Positions 58,114 to 64,000 of a DNA stretch of 64,000 bases are shown here, one piece after another; within the stretch, counting starts at the first letter, position 1; every line of letters starts with the position of its first letter. Source of the stretch: Psococerastis gibbosa (lineage: Eukaryota; Arthropoda; Insecta; Psocodea; Psocidae); assembly GCA_963971405.1 (NCBI GenBank), contig OZ020484.1, positions 15,686,001 through 15,750,000 of the forward strand. The letters run 5' to 3'. The notes below the pieces were generated by a model. That model had not been told where the DNA came from, did not search any database, and saw only the letters and a list, made by a program, of their open reading frames with translations. A program made the position numbers and the translations under genes.

Positions 58114-58498
58114 TATCGCTCATGCACGAGAAAAGTGACACATTTCAAAAATTGCAAAATTGAGTTATTTATACAAAAATGTCGAGGAAAATATAGCGAA
58201 TTTTATGAATGTAGTGTCACATATCTAGTTTAATTTGTTTCCATAAGATTGCGTTTTGTCACGGATCCATTGTCAAGTTTGACTACTTCGGGTTTGGCAA
58301 TACTGACATAATTGGGAATGTGCTCCAGGCGTTGACGTGGTAATTACACTTCTCTTTCAAGTAAACTGTCACATCTCAAAAGTATTAAGTGCCTCGATTG
58401 TACTACAAGTAAAACTAAAAAATGGTCAGAACTAAAATTTGAATTATCTCAAAAGCCAATATTTAGAAATGTGTCACTTTTCTCGTGCATGAGCGATA
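58114..58498. mobile_element. MITE with 33-bp perfect inverted ends
   Basis: TATCGCTCATGCACGAGAAA (then AGTGACACATTTC) at 58114-58146 has an exact complement at 58466-58498. Taking the outer TA of each end as the target duplication leaves 31-bp ends, a Tc1/mariner-style arrangement. It sits at the broken edge of the 57872 MITE, so it is probably younger. Confidence 0.85.
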
Positions 58499-58501
58499 TC
58501 C

Positions 58502-58541
58502 AGAAATGAAATGAAATGAATGAAGTGAAATGAAATAAAAA
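58502..58541. repeat. (GAAAT)n imperfect microsatellite
   Basis: Repeated GAAAT/GAAGT units directly after the MITE. Confidence 0.7.
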
Positions 58542-59592
58542 CATACGATGCCATCGTCTTTTTTGTTTTTTTAGTTTTTTATGTAATATTGACAAAGATA
58601 TAATTTATTTTAATAAATTTATTCAAAATATTTAAAAGTTAAAAAGATTATTTATTAAATTTTAAATTAAATTTTATTTACAGTTTTAGAAATTAGAAGA
58701 AATATGCTATAAACATCAAATACAAAAGTAACGAATATATAATTCAAGTACCTAATTACTTTCAAACAAAATTACCAACATAATGTATCCTAGGAAGGCT
58801 TTAAATTCTATGTGAATCATAAGATCATTTGCAGGGAGGTAGCAATTGATGATAAAAGAAATCATCTCTAAATTGTGTGGTTGAACGATTATGACGAGAG
58901 ATTTAAAGTAAAGAGCACCTCCATAATTTTTATTCACTGGTCATCAACTCTTTTGAAATGAAGCAGCCCCCTTCCAACCAAATGTTTCCAATTACAAGAG
59001 GCCATCAAAGCCTTTTCCTGTTTTCAACTAGCACCACTTAACTTCTGGCCCTGCAGACAGCAGACGATTACGACCCGGGTAAAATCTTTATCAGTCACTT
59101 TATCGTTGCGCTATAATTTAAAGTAATATAAGAGGGTGAAAATGAGAGGAAATTGTAGGGGTAGGCTTATCGGTGTAATGGCCTCTGCGTGAATACTTTG
59201 GGGTGTCCCTTATGCGACGCAAGAGACTTGCTTAAGCGAGGTTAAGGTCGGTCATGTCTCAAGTTTAGAATCATGAAGCATCATTAGTTTCGTTTATAAT
59301 AAACATTTTCATAGTGATTATTATAACATTATTTTGTAGAGAGATCTATCATGCAATGATACCTGTTGATCAGAAATAACTATACAATATAGCCCATGGG
59401 TACTGTGAATCTATTGGTCCATCTACAGTATGTATTGTAGTACAATGTCGTGATACTTACTGTATAACTAAAGAGCGGCTGGACCAATTTCAATTAATTC
59501 TGATTTTTAGATTCATCTCCACCCTGAACATCAAATAGCCATTAACATATCAGGAAAACAATGAATAGGCATAATGTCCTACGACATTCGGA
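58542..59592. other. Nothing recognised
   Basis: Strongly AT-rich to about 58750, plain sequence after. Confidence 0.4.
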
Positions 59593-59725
59593 CATTATAT
59601 TTTGTATTGTTTCCGTATGAATTGGCTAATTTCCCGCAAATTGTATACGTTCTCGATTTCAACCTACACCCGCCACAAGCGATAATGGACAGGCTGAAAC
59701 AAGCTTACAATTGACACAAGCACAG
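59593..59725 (-). repeat. Dispersed repeat family C, copy 4
   Basis: TTTTGTATTGTTTCCGTATG, TCGATTTCAACCTACACCCG and ACAAGCGATAATGGACAGGC; the reverse of 57030-57205. Confidence 0.65.
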
Positions 59726-59754
59726 ATAGCAATAGCACAGATAGCAACATCCTG

Positions 59755-60110
59755 CAGCTCTCTAGGTCCTACGCCTTTCTCTTCAGCTCTTGATACGTTC
59801 GAGCTCTTGGGTCCTCCTTCAGTTGATCCATGAATTCCTTCATCGGCCGCCCTCTTCCATTGGTTCCTTCCACTGTGCTCTCAATGATGGTGTACACCAG
59901 ATGCTCTACCCATTTCACCCTTCTACTTTTTATATGAGGTAGTAGCTGTTTCTCTTCTTCAATAGCCTCTAGCACTCTTTCATTGGTCACGTGGTCCCTC
60001 CAGCTGATCAGATCGTTCAGTAGCACCAACATACAAGCACGTTAAGCTTCTTCAGTTCATTATTTGCTATAGTCCAGTATTGTTTGTGGTATACCTAGGT
60101 AATACCAGCG
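59755..60110 (-). pseudogene. LINE C-terminal fragment, sibling of 26395
   Basis: The minus frame (60032-59769) reads ISWRDHVTNERVLEAIEEEK, then RRVKWVEHLVYT, GTNGRGRPMKEFMDQLKED and the end TYQELKRKA. Upstream in other frames are WTIANNELKKLNVL and VCWCY. This is the tail of an endonuclease-type LINE polyprotein: a helix ending in a (K/R)W(V/I)(G/E)H word, a GRGRP basic motif, then a short end. The RT core is missing. It keeps the GRGRP motif that the 26395 copy has lost. Confidence 0.8.
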
Positions 60111-60161
60111 AATAAGCACGACAACAGGTAGATGCTGTTTTGCGATATCATAAGTGTCTTA

Positions 60162-60531
60162 AGAGGACATGCTACGTAGAAAATTAGCACCCCAAAATTT
60201 GTTGTTTTTATTGACTTTTTATTTTTTTAATTAATTAACAAAGCAAGTTATTAATGATTTGGCTGATGTAAGTTGTAGAAAACTACTTCATATAATAGGA
60301 AATATTACATTATTGTTACCTTAGATCTTTCATAAAAACCAGTGGGGACTAAAATTTCGTGTAATCTGGGATTTTTGGAAAAATTACAAAAACCGATTAT
60401 ACAATATGTTGCACGAAGTAGTCTTCTACAACTTAAATTAGCCAAATTTTTAATAACTTGCTGAGTTAATGAAATAAAAAATGAAAAGTATTTTATTTTG
60501 GGGTGCCAATTTTCTACGTAGCATATCCTCT
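60162..60531. mobile_element. TA-flanked palindromic MITE (AGAGGAT family), best copy
   Basis: AGAGGACATGCTACGTAGAA, then AATTAGCACCCCAAAAT, is mirrored at the right end (AGAGGATATGCTACGTAGAA, then AATTGGCACCCCAAAAT). TA lies outside both ends (60160-60161 and 60532-60533). Pairing continues loosely inward (AAGTTGTAGAAAACTACTTC). At 370 bp it is non-coding. Confidence 0.88.
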
Positions 60532-60533
60532 TA

Positions 60534-61257
60534 AAAAATGCCCTACTCACAAGTCCAAAAAAACTAAAGATCGCTTGAATTAGAATTCATAATGTCATTT
60601 TGTAAGGGTCTGATTTCTTGTAACAAGCCCGGCGAAGTAGTGACGTTGATGCCTCGAGTAACTACACTTGTAATTAACCATGTGTCTACTAATGAGCGCG
60701 CCCGTTCTACCTCGGCGAACGCTCTTTCCCTGCCCCTTTTCCCTAACAACTTCTCTTAAGCTCCTCTTTTCTGACACCATTAGGCTACACAGTGCCGTCA
60801 AATTAATTTGAATTCATAATTAAAATGTCCACAGCCGTAAATAATGTATTAAACATGAGATAGGCACAACTTCATTAATTAAAATGTACATGTAAGCAAC
60901 ACCCTCTCAACGCATACTGTGATGTTTGCCTTAATTATAGTAACAGTTAAGACGCAGCAAAATTAAATTTAAAAAACGAGCAATAAATTATTAGGATGTA
61001 CTGCTAATATAAGCGGGCTTTGAGCGAAAAATAATGGCATAATGATTTTAAAAAAAATCTTATAATACTTTAAAACTGTATTGCTGAAATGTCTTTACTG
61101 ATAATGTCATTACATTACGTTGTAATATCATTAGGCCTACTGCAGTAATACGGGTCGAGCAATCAGGTAATATAGCCTACATTTTGTTGTTTCTTCATCA
61201 AAGACGTCATTCCCTCATGACTCATTGAATAAATAAGTAAATACATATATTTTCATC
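60534..61257. other. Nothing recognised
   Basis: The minus frames at 60564-60801 overlap each other and lack motifs. Confidence 0.4.
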
Positions 61258-61260
61258 TTA

Positions 61261-61682
61261 GGCGGCTGTTCCACTTGTCAATTTTTCTTCAATTTTTATA
61301 ATGTCATTGACGGAAAATCATCAATGTTGCATTTATAGTTTTACACCTCATTCCACATGTCTTCAATAATTGACGATTTTTGTTTTCAATTTTTCCAATT
61401 TTGTAAGTTTGTCCCCCCCCCCCCCCCCCGTCTTTCATTTAATTATGTAATCTACAGGAAATTTTATAATTTAAATTATGAAATAATTTGTTCGTTCTCA
61501 AAAAATTAATTAAAATTATTTATAAATTGTTTAATTTTAGATTGTTATTGTTTGCATAGCGTGATTTTACCTTATGATTTTTGATCAATTTTAACATGCG
61601 GAAGTTAAAATGGACAGTGACATAGAGTATAGAAAAAATCTCATCAATTATTGAAGAAAAATTGACAAGTGGAATAGCTGGC
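61261..61682. mobile_element. MITE related to the nested family
   Basis: GGCGGCTGTTCCACTTGTCA (then ATTTTTCTTCAA) is mirrored at the right end (GCCAGCTATTCCACTTGTCA). TTA precedes and TAA follows. The interior word GATCAATTTTAAC and the GACGGAAA word are shared with the nested MITEs. A run of 17 C sits at 61413-61429. Confidence 0.8.
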
Positions 61683-61685
61683 TAA

Positions 61686-62312
61686 GATTATTGCCTAGGC
61701 CTACTTACTGACTGTTGTAATTATCCCATTGGGAGATATATAGTACAATATGCGCTACGGCTGGATTATATGCTCCCTATAACGAATTGTTTACTTTATG
61801 TACCCAAGCGCCGATATTCTTTACTAGAACAAAATTCCGATACGCCAATGTTCCATAGAAGAGAAATTAAATGAAGGAGAAGAATAGTGTTGATTCAGAC
61901 CGATTGTGATAGTGAACAATGGGGAATGGGGCCTCCCCTCAGTGATATGGAGTACTTTTTCAGAAGTATTATGGAATCCTTAGTCATAAAGAGTTACCAG
62001 TATGCTTACATTGCAGTAAGTTAGCTAAATTGGGGCTGTCCAATTTATTTCCTGATTTCCTACAGCGACTTCCAAAAGCAAGTTTTTCCGTTGTAATTTT
62101 CAGAAGCCATGAACACAGTTGCTAGACGGCAACCGCACTAAACAGTATACTTGTTCAGTTGTACGATATTTGTTAACTTTCTTCACAAATGTTTGTTTTC
62201 AGTTTATTTCACTGAAGTTTGCAAACCATATATCACCACAGATAAATTACTAGTCTATCTCTGTGGCACCAAGATTTTCTGTTTCTTGCTATGCATATAT
62301 GCATGTTGAGTA
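61686..62312. other. Nothing recognised
   Basis: No ORF of note, no repeat ends. Confidence 0.4.
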
Positions 62313-62404
62313 AGTCCAGTGGTTAAGACGACGCCCCGGTTCGGCGTATATACTGGGTTCAAATCCCACCAAGTCCAAATTTATTCTAAATCCTCTAATT
62401 TCGG
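62313..62404 (+). mobile_element. tRNA-cassette element, copy 4 (truncated)
   Basis: GTCCAGTGGTTAAGACGACG, GGTTCGGCGTATATACTGGG and TTCAAATCCCACCAAGTCCA form the cassette in sense orientation, followed by the right inverted repeat TAAATCCTCTAATTTCGG (62387-62404). The left repeat is gone and the body stops after a few bases. Confidence 0.7.
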
Positions 62405-62867
62405 TTATTTTGAGTACAGTTAATAGTAACGTAGGCTACCAGATAGTTTAGTATATTTTCTATATACCAAATTCCCGCTTTATAATAGATAATACTGTAT
62501 AATAGCCTAACTGTATGTAAGTAGAATGGTGAATAGAAGCTAAAGATAGAACAACATTATAACCGAAACATAAATATGTCACAATTTAATATTTATAAGC
62601 TATCAATTTAAGCAGAGACTAGTAAGCAGTCTTCAATTTGCTTAAAGAGTAGAGATCGGTGATCAAATAACCAGATAGGGGAGAGAATTTCCCCTAACAC
62701 AACGCCCCTTTCATGTCCCTCCACATTCCGCATGAGAAAACAGTTCCTACGCAGATATCAAAAGTCTGCAGCTAGTAATCCAATAATTCATTAAAGTTGT
62801 ACACATTATGTTGCCTATTTTTGTTATGGTAACAATACTGAATAGGCGTAGCCTCTTGGGACCTCAA
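62405..62867. other. Nothing recognised
   Basis: AT-rich; no motif-bearing frame apart from the start of the antisense of the next feature. Confidence 0.4.
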
Positions 62868-63036
62868 ATTCTTCTTCTTCTTCTTCTTCTGGCTCTACAG
62901 CCTTTGATGAGCTTTGGCCTCCTCAACAACACTCCTCCAGTCATCTCGGTCCTGTACAGCGTTCCACCATCTACAGACTCCCAAATCATCGCGAAGGCCA
63001 GTTTCCGGCTCATCGGTCCCCTATCTGTTCAGTAGC
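62868..63036 (-). pseudogene. LINE 3' end with (GAA)n tail
   Basis: The minus strand encodes DDLGVCRWWNAVQDRDDWRS, then VVEEAKAHQRL and a stop, followed by (GAA)n (62868-62890). The AQDRDEWRSVVEEAKAHQGL-like end is a hallmark of one insect LINE group. The copy is 5'-truncated; its upstream side meets the MITE at 63042 six bases on, so the MITE may have inserted at or into it. The (CTT)n seen on the plus strand is the LINE tail, not an independent microsatellite. Confidence 0.82.
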
Positions 63037-63041
63037 CCTTA

Positions 63042-63348
63042 AGCTGGCCATTCACGAGGGCTCTAAACGGACTCGCGCCAAGCCAAATGACGCGTCCTGT
63101 TCCATTTGGCGTTAGCGCCATTTAGAGGGGTCATCACGACTACGCTGAACCTGTCGCTCCAAATCTTTCAAATTGTACAGTGTAAAAGTACATCTTCCAT
63201 ATCGTCACACTGTACAATTTGAAAGATTTGGAGCGACTGGTTCAGCGTAGTCGTGATGACTCCTTTAAATGGCGCTAACGCCAAATGGAACAGGACGCGT
63301 CATTTGGCTAGGCGCGAGTCCGTTTGGGGCCCTCGTGAATGGCCAGCT
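63042..63348. mobile_element. Near-complete hairpin MITE, PIF/Harbinger-like
   Basis: The two arms, roughly 135-145 bp each (AGCTGGCCATTCACGAGGGC inward to CAAATCTTTCAAATTGTACA), pair almost perfectly around a short loop (TAAAAGTACATCTTCCATAT). TTA flanks both ends (63039-63041 and 63349-63351). Sibling of 172-356. On transcription it would fold into a long dsRNA hairpin. Confidence 0.92.
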
Positions 63349-63351
63349 TTA

Positions 63352-64000
63352 CGTGTTTCCATCTTATCCACGAGGTGGTACAGGTATAGGTACAAGCCCC
63401 GGTAGCCTGCTGCATATAAACGACAGAAAATGAATAGTCTACTCATAAAAGTGTAGCAGACAGCATCAGAGCACCAAAGTTGACAACAAAAAATATAAAA
63501 TGAAACTTCAAACAGAGCATGTAAAGAAAACAAGGCAACTTTGCATTAATGCAGCCTCATTGAATTAATAATGTTTCGTCTACGCTCTCTTTACTCTTTG
63601 TTTTCCCATGAAAACGGAAAAAGCAGCCTACTACGGCGTCAAAGGTCAAAGCATCAAAACCAACCAAAATAGAGTAAATAAATAATTCATTTTCATCATC
63701 TCATATTTCCAGGAACAGAAGCAAAGCTAATGTATACTTACTTCTATGGTACAAACGAGTCAAATCCTTCACATCAAAACCAATCTTGTGGCCCTTCAGA
63801 TCTACCTACATTTAAACCAAAGCTTGGAAAGTAGTGGGGAATTAGTGTCAAATTTTGAAAAACAACATATTGCAAGAGCCAGTTTGACTTTTTATTTTAT
63901 AGAATAACATCAATTCAGTCGGTTTTTTTTTAAATTACACCATAGCATTAGGCTTCCGCCATCAGCTTTCTTGCAGCCCAATAGAACACATAATCTGGTG
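63352..64000. other. Nothing recognised
   Basis: AT-rich; the minus frame at 63300-63533 starts outside and ends in the MITE and has no motif. Confidence 0.4.

Noticed and set aside
62868..62891. Independent (CTT)n microsatellite
   Set aside because: It directly follows the stop codon of a minus-strand LINE end, so it is the retroposon tail.

Overview
The window looks like AT-rich intergenic DNA, or very long intron, from an invertebrate, most likely an arthropod and plausibly an insect. The grounds are indirect. No dense gene track is present. There are fragments of non-LTR retrotransposons whose C-terminal motifs are of the kind common in insects, a decayed Tc1 element, hAT elements with 8-bp target duplications, tRNA-derived SINEs and many miniature inverted-repeat elements (MITEs). 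No host protein-coding exon, rRNA gene, functional tRNA gene or CRISPR array could be supported. Nearly all ORFs are under 120 codons and are fragments of mobile elements or chance frames.

Layout. 0-5 kb: a deleted MITE, a longer inverted-repeat MITE, two poly-G hAT MITEs, two tRNA-like SINE heads and a small foldback element. 7.5-14 kb: two inverted-repeat MITEs, the first tRNA-cassette element, three SINE copies and a dispersed repeat (family D). 17-24 kb: a palindromic MITE, a GC-richer stretch without a recognised gene, a 1.9-kb Tc1 element split by a SINE, a 142-bp tandem array and a nested MITE. 25-34 kb: three LINE 3' fragments, two more nested MITEs, a hAT transposase fragment and a SINE. 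35-41 kb: hAT elements (one with a tRNA cassette inside) and a 441-bp tandem duplication. 41-53 kb: mostly featureless, with a tRNA cassette and a 340-bp direct duplication. 53-64 kb: four LINE 3' fragments, two dispersed repeats, five MITEs (one nested in another) and a truncated tRNA cassette. The last MITE is a near-complete hairpin sibling of the first one in the window.

The genes do not form a pathway; the window is a layered deposit of transposons. The two most interesting structures are: (1) a MITE family built in concentric layers, with a conserved inner element flanked by TTA/TAA inside outer arms that differ between copies, each layer again bounded by TTA/TAA; (2) a tRNA-like cassette enclosed by about 18-bp inverted repeats next to a shared body, found in both orientations relative to that body and as a self-palindrome.

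All repeat relationships were found by reading and aligning by eye; family names (A, C, D, E, F, H) are local labels, not database names.
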